A DNA stretch of 64,000 nucleotides from contig JBDXCG010000003.1 of assembly GCA_039980455.1 (NCBI GenBank), forward strand, positions 806,001 through 870,000. Reading direction: 5' to 3'. The notes beneath the pieces are model-generated. The model was given only the letters and a program-made list of their open reading frames with translations, made no database searches and was not told where the DNA came from. The stretch's first letter is position 1. The number at the start of each line of letters is the position of its first letter. A program made the position numbers and the translations under genes. Origin of the DNA: CALINF01 sp039980455. GTDB lineage: Bacteria > Pseudomonadota > Gammaproteobacteria > Pseudomonadales > Halieaceae. Below are positions 42,785-50,700 of this stretch, piece by piece.

Positions 42785-44140
42785 TCAGCCGCCGCTGACG
42801 TAAAGAGTGAGACGCTGTCCGGGTTGCAGATAGGAGCGCGGGTTTAGAGAGTTCCAGCTGATGATGTCATCAATCGTGACATCAAACTTGCCGGCGATAC
42901 CATAAAGCGAGTCGCCGCTGCGTACTCTGTAGCCCTTTTTAACCCGGTTCTGGGTGCTTTGGGCAAGCGCCAGGCTTTCTGCCCATGATGAGCCATCGGG
43001 AATCATCATCGTGTCGCCGGCCCGAATGAGGTTGCCGCGCACATTGTTGACCTCACGCAGAAGACCGACTTCGGTGTCGAATCTGCGAGCAATACTGATC
43101 AGGCTATCCCCGCGGCGGATACGGTAGTGTTGCCAGCTCACACGATCTTCAGGGCCCAGGCTAGCCACCCCTAGTTCAAAGCGCTCGCCCAGACCCACAG
43201 GCACCAACAGTTCCTGCGGCTGGTCGGGTGATGTTGCCCAACGCAGTTGTCCGGGGTTGTATCGACGAAATTCTTTCAGCTCCATGCCCGCTAGCTCGGC
43301 TGCGCGCAGCAGTTCGATTTGCCCGCCCGTGCCAACCACCTCAAATGCAGGAGCGTTCGCTACGTCAGGAATGGTCACATCAAATGCTTCGGGATACGCA
43401 ATGATTGCAGTGAGGGCGATGAGCTTGGGTATATATTTCGTGGTTTCGCGGGGTAATTCCAGTGCCCAGTAGTTTGTGGGCTTGCCGTTTTTCTCTGCTT
43501 TGGCGATGGCTCGTCCAACGCGCCCCTTGCCACCATTGTAGGCAGCCAGCGCCAGCATCCAGTCGCCATCAAATTCCTTGTGGAGTCTCTCTAAGTAATC
43601 AAGTGCGAACCCCGTTGACTCACGTATATCAAGGCGGCCGTCGTACCACCAGTTACGCGCCACTCCGTAGTGCTTTGCCGTAGCAGGCATAACTTGCCAC
43701 ATGCCAGCGGCATTTTGAGACGAATAGGCGAATGGATTCAGCGTGCTTTCCACCAGCGGCAGCAGCGCTATCTCCATTGGCATGCCGCGCTTCTCAACTT
43801 CTTCGACGATGTAGTAAAGGTATAAGGTGGCGCGCTCGGATACGACCGGAAGGTAAGTAGGCTGGCGCAGGAAAGCATCGCGGCTAGCGCCGATCTGTGC
43901 GTTGTGGATTGTTTGCCAGGTCAAACCACGGCGAATGCGCTCCCACAGGTCTTTCGCCGGGGGCAGTGGCTTAGATTGCGTGACTTGCTGCGGCGCTTTT
44001 GCTTGCGCGATGGCGGAGTCCAGTGACTTATCCGCTGCCGCTGACTCTGCAGACTGTGTTGCCACCGTAGGCGGGGCTGTCTGGCAGCCCGCCACAAATA
44101 TCATGCTAGATATAACTAGCAGTAAGCCCCGTAACGTCAT
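42785..44140 (-). CDS. mltD: Membrane-bound lytic murein transglycosylase D
   Basis: 451 residues from the ATG at 44138-44140. MltD is an outer-membrane lipoprotein that cleaves peptidoglycan, forming 1,6-anhydromuropeptides. A lipoprotein signal with lipobox FVAGC (Cys18) opens the protein. The SLT domain is shown by PMEIALLPLVESTLNPFAYS (catalytic Glu in VES), AAGMWQVMPATAKHYGV and LALAAYNGGKGRVGRAI. Two LysM domains close it (HYRIRRGDSLISIARRF and YRVRSGDSLYGIAGKF). A frame extending to 44392 overlaps gloB and is rejected. E. coli MltD has the same length and neighbour. Confidence 0.94.
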   Translation of the reverse strand: MTLRGLLLVISSMIFVAGCQTAPPTVATQSAESAAADKSLDSAIAQAKAPQQVTQSKPLPPAKDLWERIRRGLTWQTIHNAQIGASRDAFLRQPTYLPVVSERATLYLYYIVEEVEKRGMPMEIALLPLVESTLNPFAYSSQNAAGMWQVMPATAKHYGVARNWWYDGRLDIRESTGFALDYLERLHKEFDGDWMLALAAYNGGKGRVGRAIAKAEKNGKPTNYWALELPRETTKYIPKLIALTAIIAYPEAFDVTIPDVANAPAFEVVGTGGQIELLRAAELAGMELKEFRRYNPGQLRWATSPDQPQELLVPVGLGERFELGVASLGPEDRVSWQHYRIRRGDSLISIARRFDTEVGLLREVNNVRGNLIRAGDTMMIPDGSSWAESLALAQSTQNRVKKGYRVRSGDSLYGIAGKFDVTIDDIISWNSLNPRSYLQPGQRLTLYVSGG

Positions 44141-44192
44141 GTATTTTATTATCTTTTCTTTGCTTTTAGAGTGTCGAAGAGTGCTGGAATGC

Positions 44193-44987
44193 TTAGAAAT
44201 TGTCCTTCCAGCCGCGTACTGTAGCGAAAACACCTTCTGCTGTCTCCTCCTCAAGCCTCCCTTGTTGCCGCAGTGCCTCGCGCAATTGCTCGGAGTGTGC
44301 GCGCAGGAAGGGGTTGGTGGCTTGCTCCAGCGCGATAGTGCTGGGTACCGTTGGCTGATTCTGCTGTCGGGTTTGCTTGGCGATTGTGACACGACTTGCT
44401 AAATCGGGGTTGTCTGGCTCAACCGCCTGCGCAAAGGCCAGGTTTGCCAATGTGTACTCGTGCGCACAGTAAACTTCAGTGCTGCCGGGTAACTGCGCCA
44501 AAGACTCGAGTGAGGCCAGCATCATGGGGAATGTTCCCTCGAACACCCGGCCGCATCCGCCTGCAAACAATGTATCGCCGCAAAACAGCAATGGGGGATT
44601 GGTTCCCGCGCCACCAGCGCCTCCCTCACTGAAATAGGCAATATGATCCAGCGTATGCCCTGGAACTTCCAAAATGTCGAACTTATGGCCCAGCACAGTT
44701 ATCGAATCTCCTGCACTCACTACGTGATCAATGCCCGAGATAGCGGGGTTGTGGGGGCCGTATACAGTGCATTGATGGTGCTCTTTGAGCGCATTGAGGC
44801 CGCCCACATGATCGAAGTGATGGTGAGTGATTAATATGCCAGCTAGTGTTAGCCCCAGTTCCTGCAGTCGCTCTTCAACAGGCGCTGCGTCACCCGGATC
44901 TACGACGAACGCTTCTCGCGAGTCAGGTTCCTGGAGTAGCCAGATATAATTATCGGTGAACGCGGGAACCGGTTGTATGGTCAGCAT
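44193..44987 (-). CDS. gloB: Hydroxyacylglutathione hydrolase (glyoxalase II)
   Basis: 264 residues. It splits S-lactoylglutathione to lactate and glutathione in methylglyoxal detoxification. The binuclear metal motif THHHFDHVGGL is at residues 54-64, with further ligands in VPGHTLDHIAY, FCGDTLFAGGCGR and CAHEYTLANLAFA. The C-terminal substrate domain is complete (NPFLRAHSEQLREAL, VFATVRGWKDNF). It is divergent from the methyltransferase gene and lies upstream of mltD, the standard gammaproteobacterial order. Confidence 0.95.
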   Translation of the reverse strand: MLTIQPVPAFTDNYIWLLQEPDSREAFVVDPGDAAPVEERLQELGLTLAGILITHHHFDHVGGLNALKEHHQCTVYGPHNPAISGIDHVVSAGDSITVLGHKFDILEVPGHTLDHIAYFSEGGAGGAGTNPPLLFCGDTLFAGGCGRVFEGTFPMMLASLESLAQLPGSTEVYCAHEYTLANLAFAQAVEPDNPDLASRVTIAKQTRQQNQPTVPSTIALEQATNPFLRAHSEQLREALRQQGRLEEETAEGVFATVRGWKDNF

Positions 44988-45023
44988 GGTGAAATCCTTT
45001 CAAAGCGGGAAAAATGCAGTAAC

Positions 45024-45836
45024 ATGACCGTCACTGATCTCAAGCAGCGCAGCATGACCGACAAGTTTAGCGACATTTCCAGTGAACTGGAATCATGGTA
45101 CCTCGGAGACAATGGTCAATACCTGCTAGAGGGCCTCAGTTTAGAGCTCTCTCGGGTGCTCGATTTCTCGTTTGGGTACCACCTACTGCAAACCGGCCCT
45201 GTTACGGGTGAAACACTCCTAGCTCCCAGCAAGATTAACCACCATATTGTCAGCCGATGCGAGGCCATGGAAAGCGTCGACCTGGTGGCACTTGATGAGG
45301 AACTGCCGCTTGAGAGTGATAGTGTCGACCTGGTGGTTGCATTGCACAGCCTGGAGTTCTGCAGCAATCCCCATCAAGCTCTGCGAGAGTTACAACGGGT
45401 GTTAATGCCCCAGGGGCACCTTGTCATCATTGGATTTAACCCCTATAGCCTCAAGGGGCTGCGCAACAGACTGTCGGCTATCAGCAAAACCTCAGTTTGG
45501 CGCGCGCAGCATTTGCTCAGTGCGCATCGCGTGAGCGATTGGCTGCATTTGCTGGGCTGTGAGGTTGAGCGTAGCTATTCATTTTATAGCTTGCCTCCCG
45601 TGGGTTCAGGACGATTGCGGTCTGCGGTGACACGAGGCGACCAATGGCTACAAAAGTACGGCTCACCCTTTGGCGGGATCTATATGACACACGCCGTCAA
45701 ACAAGTCGGCGGCCTGAACAACAGAGTTAAGCGCTTGAGGCGTAGCGGGCGTCTTATGGGTCTGTCTGCCTCTAAGCCAGTTGCCGCCCCAACGCCTGCA
45801 CAACCCACCTCGCGAGACGGAGACGCCGCAGCTTGA
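45024..45836 (+). CDS. Class I SAM-dependent methyltransferase (YafS-like)
   Basis: 270 residues from the ATG at 45024. Core methyltransferase features are VDLVALDEELPLESDSVDLVVALHSLEF and the strand QGHLVIIGFNPYSLKGLR. The AdoMet loop is less canonical than usual: instead of a clear GxGxG the region near residue 60 reads LLQTGPVTGETLL. In E. coli the gene at this position between gloB and rnhA is yafS, also a methyltransferase of unknown substrate. An alternative ATG at 45054 (MTDKFSDISSE) is possible. Its stop overlaps the rnhA start. The C-terminal tail is basic and rich in proline and alanine. Confidence 0.82.
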   Translation: MTVTDLKQRSMTDKFSDISSELESWYLGDNGQYLLEGLSLELSRVLDFSFGYHLLQTGPVTGETLLAPSKINHHIVSRCEAMESVDLVALDEELPLESDSVDLVVALHSLEFCSNPHQALRELQRVLMPQGHLVIIGFNPYSLKGLRNRLSAISKTSVWRAQHLLSAHRVSDWLHLLGCEVERSYSFYSLPPVGSGRLRSAVTRGDQWLQKYGSPFGGIYMTHAVKQVGGLNNRVKRLRRSGRLMGLSASKPVAAPTPAQPTSRDGDAAA

Positions 45837-46270
45837 AACGAATCGAAATATTCACCGATGGAGCCTGCCGTGGTAATCCAGGTCCTGGGGGGTGGGGCGC
45901 TTTGCTTCGCTATAACGGCGTAGAGCGAGAGCTTTATGGCGGCGAGCCCGACACCACCAATAATCGCATGGAGCTTAGGGCGGCGATTGAATCGTTAAAG
46001 GCGCTAAAGGAATCGTGTGAAGTGGTGCTCACGACCGATTCGGTTTATGTGAAACAAGGTATCACGCAGTGGCTGGCAAACTGGAAGGCCAAAAACTGGA
46101 AAACGGCGGCAAGAAAGCCCGTTAAGAATGAAGATTTGTGGCGCGAACTGGATGTACAGAATCAGCGCCACAACGTGGAGTGGGCGTGGGTAAAAGGCCA
46201 CAGTGGCCACCGTGAAAATGAAATAGCCGATCAGCTGGCCAATCGCGGCATTGATGAAAAGGCGTGGTAG
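45833..46270 (+). CDS. rnhA: Ribonuclease HI
   Basis: 145 residues. It degrades the RNA strand of RNA-DNA hybrids. All four metal-binding carboxylates are in place: Asp9 (FTDGACRGNPGPGGWG), Glu47 (NNRMELRAAI), Asp69 (LTTDSVYV) and Asp133 (NEIADQLAN), and the HSGHRENE loop has the catalytic histidine. The start is TTG at 45833, overlapping the stop of the methyltransferase gene by four bases. A TTG start together with the overlap may hold expression low and tied to the upstream gene. dnaQ follows after 50 bases. Confidence 0.95.
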   Translation: MKRIEIFTDGACRGNPGPGGWGALLRYNGVERELYGGEPDTTNNRMELRAAIESLKALKESCEVVLTTDSVYVKQGITQWLANWKAKNWKTAARKPVKNEDLWRELDVQNQRHNVEWAWVKGHSGHRENEIADQLANRGIDEKAW

Positions 46271-46320
46271 TCGCGCAGATTACCTAGCAATCTACACAGA
46301 ACACCGATCAGGGAGACACC

Positions 46321-47052
46321 GTGCGTCAAATCGTACTCGACACTGAAACAACGGGCCTCGAGGTTAGTCAGGGCCATCGCATTATTGAGATTGGCTGTGT
46401 GGAACTCGTCAACCGACGATTGACGGGCAATCACTTTCATCAATATATCGACCCTAAACGCGAGATCGATCAGGGCGCGATCGAGGTGCATGGGATCACG
46501 AACGCGTTTTTGGCAGACAAGCCGACGTTTGATCGAGTCGCAGAAGACTTTCTACGCTTCGTAGAGGGCGCAGAACTGATTATTCACAACGCACCATTCG
46601 ATATCGGTTTTTTGGATAAGGAGATTCAACAGCTAGATCGTGGTCATGCGCCGTTGCGCGATGTTTGCAGTGTCATCGATACCTTGGTGATGGCACGAAA
46701 TAAGCACCCAGGACAGCGCAATAATCTTGATGCCCTGTGCCAGAGATACTTTGTAGATAACTCCCAGCGTGACTTACATGGCGCCTTATTGGACGCCGAA
46801 ATTCTGGCCGATGTCTATCTGATTATGACCGGCGGTCAGACGATGCTGCACTTATCTGAGGACGAAGCCGGGGGCGATAGCAACGGTAGCAGTGCCGGTA
46901 ACACAACACTTAAGCGGCTGGATCATGCCCGCAAGCCACTGCCCGTAATTAGGGCTAGCGACGACGAATTGGTGGAGCATGAAGCTCAACTAGAGGCCAT
47001 TGCCCAGCAGAGCGGGGGCCGCGTGCTCTGGCGTGATTTGGTCAACAAGTAA
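46321..47052 (+). CDS. dnaQ: DNA polymerase III epsilon subunit, 3'-5' proofreading exonuclease
   Basis: 243 residues. Epsilon proofreads for the replicative polymerase. DEDDh motifs are Exo I VLDTETTGLE (Asp7, Glu9), Exo II IHNAPFDIGFLDKE near residue 88, and Exo III DLHGALLDAEILADVYL near 148-160. The C-terminal linker and the alpha-binding end (LEAIAQQSGGRVLWRDLV) are present. The start is GTG at 46321 with CAGGGAGA upstream. The rnhA-dnaQ order is typical, although here the two genes run the same way rather than divergently as in E. coli. Confidence 0.94.
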   Translation: MRQIVLDTETTGLEVSQGHRIIEIGCVELVNRRLTGNHFHQYIDPKREIDQGAIEVHGITNAFLADKPTFDRVAEDFLRFVEGAELIIHNAPFDIGFLDKEIQQLDRGHAPLRDVCSVIDTLVMARNKHPGQRNNLDALCQRYFVDNSQRDLHGALLDAEILADVYLIMTGGQTMLHLSEDEAGGDSNGSSAGNTTLKRLDHARKPLPVIRASDDELVEHEAQLEAIAQQSGGRVLWRDLVNK

Positions 47053-47079
47053 CGCACACGCACTTTGCATGCGTGTGCG
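47053..47079. terminator. Long hairpin between convergent dnaQ and nhaB
   Basis: CGCACACGCA and TGCGTGTGCG form a perfect 10-bp stem around a 7-base loop, directly after the dnaQ stop codon and 14 bases before the end of nhaB. No T tract follows on either side. Its strength and convergent position suggest a shared transcription barrier. Confidence 0.5.
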
Positions 47080-47093
47080 ATTGCCGCCTACTG

Positions 47094-48599
47094 TTAGATA
47101 AACAGCATCACGCACGCCAATCCAACGCTACCCAGCACGATCGTATAAGGCAATGCCATAATCACCATACGCCCGTACGACAGCCTGATAAGAGGCGCCA
47201 GTGCGGAGGTTAGCAGGAACAAGAACGCGGCTTGACCATTTGGGGTCGCCACCGAGGGTAGGTTGGTACCGGTGTTAATGGCTACTGCCAGCTGATCAAA
47301 TTCAGCTCGAGTGATCGTCCCGGCATCCAGTGCGTCTTTGACTTCATTAATATAAACCGTTGCCACAAACACATTGTCGCTGATCATAGACAGCACGCCG
47401 TTGGCTATAAAGAACATGCCTGGACGCACGTCAGCTTCCATCGCTAAGACGGCGTCGATGACGGGGGTGAACAGGTGTTGGTCATGGATTACGGCAACAA
47501 TCGCGAAGAACACCACCAAGAGTGCTGTAAAGGGCAGGGCTTCCTCGAACGCGTGGCCGATTTGATGCTCTTCCACGACACCGTTAAATGCGGTGAGCAG
47601 TACGATCACCATCAGGCCAATGAGGCCTACTGCGGCCAAATGCATAGCCAGAGCGACCACCAGAATCATGGCTACCGCTGCTTGTACTAGCAGCCTTACG
47701 TTGGTGCGCTTGTTGCGCCGTAGAGTCTCTTTTGCCTCGAACTCCTCGAGTACTGTGCGCACCGTGGAGGGCAGCTTCGAGCCATAGCCAAAAATGCCGC
47801 TTAGCTCCAGAGCCACGCAAGTTATCAGTCCCGCTACCAGAACTGGCATCGTCACCGGCGCCATAACCATCACGAATTTTATAAAGTCCCAATCAGCGAC
47901 CGTGGCAATTAGCAGGTTTTGGGGCTCGCCCACAAGGGTGCACACACCGCCCAGAGCCGTACCGACGGCTCCGTGCATCAGCAAGCTGCGCAAAAAGGCG
48001 CGAAATGCCTCGAGGTCCTCTCGGTGCTGTTCATGCACATTGGTGTCATTGGAGTGATCATGATCGTCGTGTGCCAACTTATTGCCCGAGGCCACCTTGT
48101 GATACACCGAATAAAAGCCGACTCCCACGCTGATTAACACTGCGGTTACCGTTAGCGCATCCAGGAACGCCGATAAAAAGGCTGCGACAAACGAAAACAG
48201 CAGCGACAGGGCGACTTTGGACTTCACCTTCAAAAGAATCTTTGTGAAGACGTAGAGCAGCAGCTCCTTCATGAAATAGATGCCAGCTACCATGAACATC
48301 AGCAACAAAATGACTTCGAAGTTGGCGAGAGTCTCCTCGAACACCATTTGCGGGCTCGTCATTCCGAGCATCACTGCCTCAATTGCCAGTAACCCGCCCG
48401 GTTGCAAGGGGTAACAGCGTAACGCCAAGGCGAGCGTGAAGATGAATTCCCCTATCAGTATCCAGCCAGTAACAAATGGTCCGAGTGCGTAGAGAAAAAA
48501 CGGGTTGAGCAGTAGAAAGGCGACTATTGTCTGCTTATACCAGTTTGGGGAAGGGCCTAGAAAATTGTGCCATGCGGCTTGTGCAAAAGACTCGTTCAT
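47094..48599 (-). CDS. nhaB: Na+/H+ antiporter NhaB
   Basis: 501 residues, near the 513 of E. coli NhaB. It expels sodium in exchange for protons across the inner membrane. About 12 membrane segments. It follows E. coli NhaB closely from memory: FLGPSPNWYKQTIVAFLLLNP, GGLLAIEAVMLGMTSP, SAFLDALTVTAV, VGTALGGVCTLVGEPQN, MISDNVFVATVYINEVK and NTGTNLPSVATPNGQAAFLF. A cytoplasmic loop near residues 180-200 is rich in histidine and aspartate (AHDDHDHSNDTNVHEQH), unusual for the family. Sodium export fits a marine or saline habitat. Divergent from nudC. Confidence 0.95.
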   Translation of the reverse strand: MNESFAQAAWHNFLGPSPNWYKQTIVAFLLLNPFFLYALGPFVTGWILIGEFIFTLALALRCYPLQPGGLLAIEAVMLGMTSPQMVFEETLANFEVILLLMFMVAGIYFMKELLLYVFTKILLKVKSKVALSLLFSFVAAFLSAFLDALTVTAVLISVGVGFYSVYHKVASGNKLAHDDHDHSNDTNVHEQHREDLEAFRAFLRSLLMHGAVGTALGGVCTLVGEPQNLLIATVADWDFIKFVMVMAPVTMPVLVAGLITCVALELSGIFGYGSKLPSTVRTVLEEFEAKETLRRNKRTNVRLLVQAAVAMILVVALAMHLAAVGLIGLMVIVLLTAFNGVVEEHQIGHAFEEALPFTALLVVFFAIVAVIHDQHLFTPVIDAVLAMEADVRPGMFFIANGVLSMISDNVFVATVYINEVKDALDAGTITRAEFDQLAVAINTGTNLPSVATPNGQAAFLFLLTSALAPLIRLSYGRMVIMALPYTIVLGSVGLACVMLFI

Positions 48600-48764
48600 A
48601 ATGTGCGTGGCGCATCCATTTTTATCAATTGAGCGCGCATTCTACGGCAAAGTGTTGCTTTTGCGTATGCCTGATCCAATTCTTGTTTTGCAGGCGCTCG
48701 GATTCCCGTTGAGCTGCCAGACGTGGTAAATTGCCGCCTGAATTTGGATAAGTGCGGAGCGCAC

Positions 48765-49580
48765 ATGTTTGAGCCCCATAATCAGCCCCCTGAAACCACT
48801 GCCGATGGTGTACATCTGGTGTTTCAGCGAGGCGAGCTGGTCAGCGACCTGCGAGCCCGCGAGCCATTACTGCCGCACGCGCAATTGAAGGCGGATAATT
48901 GGGTTGAGATACGCCGCCAGTTCCTCGGATTCTGGCATGGTGAGCCTCTGTGGGCAGTTGAGATTGACGAGCAAATCGAATTGGATCCCATGCGCTATCA
49001 GCGGGGTAATCTCTATACATTGCTCGGTAGAGTCGATGAGCCCCTGTTTGCGCTGGCTGGCAGGGCCGCACAGCTACTGGCCTGGGAACGAGATCACCAA
49101 TATTGCGGTAGCTGCGGTAATCCTATGCAGGTTGATGTCGGTGAGCGAGCCATGCGTTGCGGGCCGTGCCGCTCGGTCATTTATCCGCGTATAGCACCTT
49201 GTATCATTGTGTTGGTGACACGCGGAGAGGAGCTGTTACTGGCACGGGGCGCGAACTTTCCAAGGCCGATGTACAGTACGTTAGCGGGATTTATTGAAGC
49301 CGGAGAAAGCGCTGAAGAAACGCTAGTGCGCGAGGTTAAAGAGGAGGTTGGCGTTAATGTCGATCGAATTGAATACTTCAAGTCACAAAGCTGGCCGTTT
49401 CCGAACCAGTTGATGCTAGGCTATTTTGCTGAATATGCGGGCGGCGATATTGTGTGTGAGCCTACCGAAATCCTCGATGCACAATGGTTTCACTATTCAG
49501 ATCTTCCGCAAATACCACCCCCAAGTTCGATTTCAGGTCAGCTGATTCGACACTACATTGGTTCGCTGCAGCGCGGCTGA
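48765..49580 (+). CDS. nudC: NAD(+)/NADH pyrophosphatase, RNA decapping NudC
   Basis: 271 residues. NudC hydrolyses NADH and removes NAD caps from RNA. The zinc ribbon has four cysteines in YCGSCGNP and MRCGPCRS. The Nudix box GFIEAGESAEETLVREVKEEVGV is intact, and the NudC-specific SQSWPFPNQLMLGYFAEY follows about 30 residues later. The start is the ATG at 48765 with CGGAG six bases upstream; a longer frame to 48723 is rejected. Divergent from nhaB; sohB follows closely. Confidence 0.94.
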   Translation: MFEPHNQPPETTADGVHLVFQRGELVSDLRAREPLLPHAQLKADNWVEIRRQFLGFWHGEPLWAVEIDEQIELDPMRYQRGNLYTLLGRVDEPLFALAGRAAQLLAWERDHQYCGSCGNPMQVDVGERAMRCGPCRSVIYPRIAPCIIVLVTRGEELLLARGANFPRPMYSTLAGFIEAGESAEETLVREVKEEVGVNVDRIEYFKSQSWPFPNQLMLGYFAEYAGGDIVCEPTEILDAQWFHYSDLPQIPPPSSISGQLIRHYIGSLQRG

Positions 49581-49614
49581 ACCAGGATCCAGTTTTTATC
49601 CTAAGGAGTCACCA

Positions 49615-50673
49615 TTGGAGTTTTTATACGATTTGGGCCTGTTCGTTGCGCAGGCTATCACCCTGGTAGCGGCAATATTGATTGTTGTTGGCGGCATTTT
49701 TGCTCTAGGGCAAAGGCAGAAGGCCGAGCATGAAGGCCACATTGAAATTCGCGATCTGAACGAAAAGTATCGGCAGATCGACGAAACTATCCGGCATGTA
49801 GTGACCGATGAGTCAGCTTTCAAGGCCGAGCAAAAGGCACAAAAAAAGGAAGACAAAGCCAAGGCCAAGGCTGCTAAGAAGCAGCTGAAGCAGGCGGATG
49901 CTGAGCCTGAAGAGGTTCGCAAACGGCTCTTCGTCTTGAACTTTGATGGGGATATCAAGGCCAGTGCTGCCGAGAATTTGCGTGAGGAAATTTCTGCAGT
50001 GCTACCACAGGTACGTGAGAACGATGCCGTGCTGGTCAGACTTGAGAGCCCGGGCGGTATGGTGCACAGTTATGGATTGGCAGCGAGTCAGCTACAGCGC
50101 ATTACCGATGCAGGGGTTCACCTCACCGTGGCAGTCGATAAGGTTGCAGCAAGCGGAGGCTATATGATGGCCTGCGTGGCCAATCACATTATTTCAGCAC
50201 CTTTTGCGGTAATAGGATCAATTGGCGTTCTGGCTCAGTTACCCAACTTTCACAGATTGCTGAAAAAGCACGACATTGACTTTGAACTGCTCACGGCAGG
50301 CGAATACAAACGTACGCTGACGATCTTTGGCGAGAACACCGATAAAGGCCGGGAGAAATTCACTGAAGAACTAGAGAAAACCCACCTGCTGTTTAAGCAG
50401 TTTGTCGGACAGCATCGCCCGAGCGTAGTTATTGACGAAGTGGCCACCGGCGAAGTGTGGTACGGACAGCAAGCCATCGACAATAACCTCGTCGATAGCC
50501 TGCAAACATCCGACGGCTTTGTTCAAGAACATCTAAAGGACTGTGATGTGTACGAAGTGAAGTTCGTGCATAAGAAGCAATGGCAGGAAAAGCTGGGGCT
50601 GGCAGCTGAAGGTGCTATAGAGCGCTCGTTGCTCAAGCTGTGGCAACGCGGCCAATCCCGAACACCACTCTAG
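49615..50673 (+). CDS. sohB: SohB, signal-peptide-peptidase-like inner-membrane protease
   Basis: 352 residues. SohB is an S49-family serine protease of the inner membrane. The N-terminal membrane helix (LGLFVAQAITLVAAILIVVGGIFAL) is followed by a lysine/alanine-rich coil (KAEQKAQKKEDKAKAKAAKK) and the catalytic domain: Ser in DKVAASGGYMMACVA, general-base Lys in LTAGEYKRTLTIFG. The start is TTG at 49615 with a strong AAGGAG six bases before it, which decides the start over the upstream frame to 49558 inside nudC. The product would begin MEFLYDLG. Confidence 0.92.
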   Translation: MEFLYDLGLFVAQAITLVAAILIVVGGIFALGQRQKAEHEGHIEIRDLNEKYRQIDETIRHVVTDESAFKAEQKAQKKEDKAKAKAAKKQLKQADAEPEEVRKRLFVLNFDGDIKASAAENLREEISAVLPQVRENDAVLVRLESPGGMVHSYGLAASQLQRITDAGVHLTVAVDKVAASGGYMMACVANHIISAPFAVIGSIGVLAQLPNFHRLLKKHDIDFELLTAGEYKRTLTIFGENTDKGREKFTEELEKTHLLFKQFVGQHRPSVVIDEVATGEVWYGQQAIDNNLVDSLQTSDGFVQEHLKDCDVYEVKFVHKKQWQEKLGLAAEGAIERSLLKLWQRGQSRTPL

Positions 50674-50680
50674 TGAACTC

Positions 50681-50700
50681 CCGGGGCTTAGTCGCCCCGG
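50681..50700. terminator. GC hairpin between convergent sohB and cti
   Basis: CCGGGGC and GCCCCGG with a 6-base loop, a 7-bp all-GC stem that overlaps the stop codon of cti and begins eight bases after the sohB stop. No T tract. A shared stop for both transcripts is inferred from position. Confidence 0.45.

Noticed and set aside
44141..44392. Long N-terminal extension of mltD
   Set aside because: It would overlap gloB on the same strand, and the lipoprotein signal at the ATG 44138-44140 fits the family.
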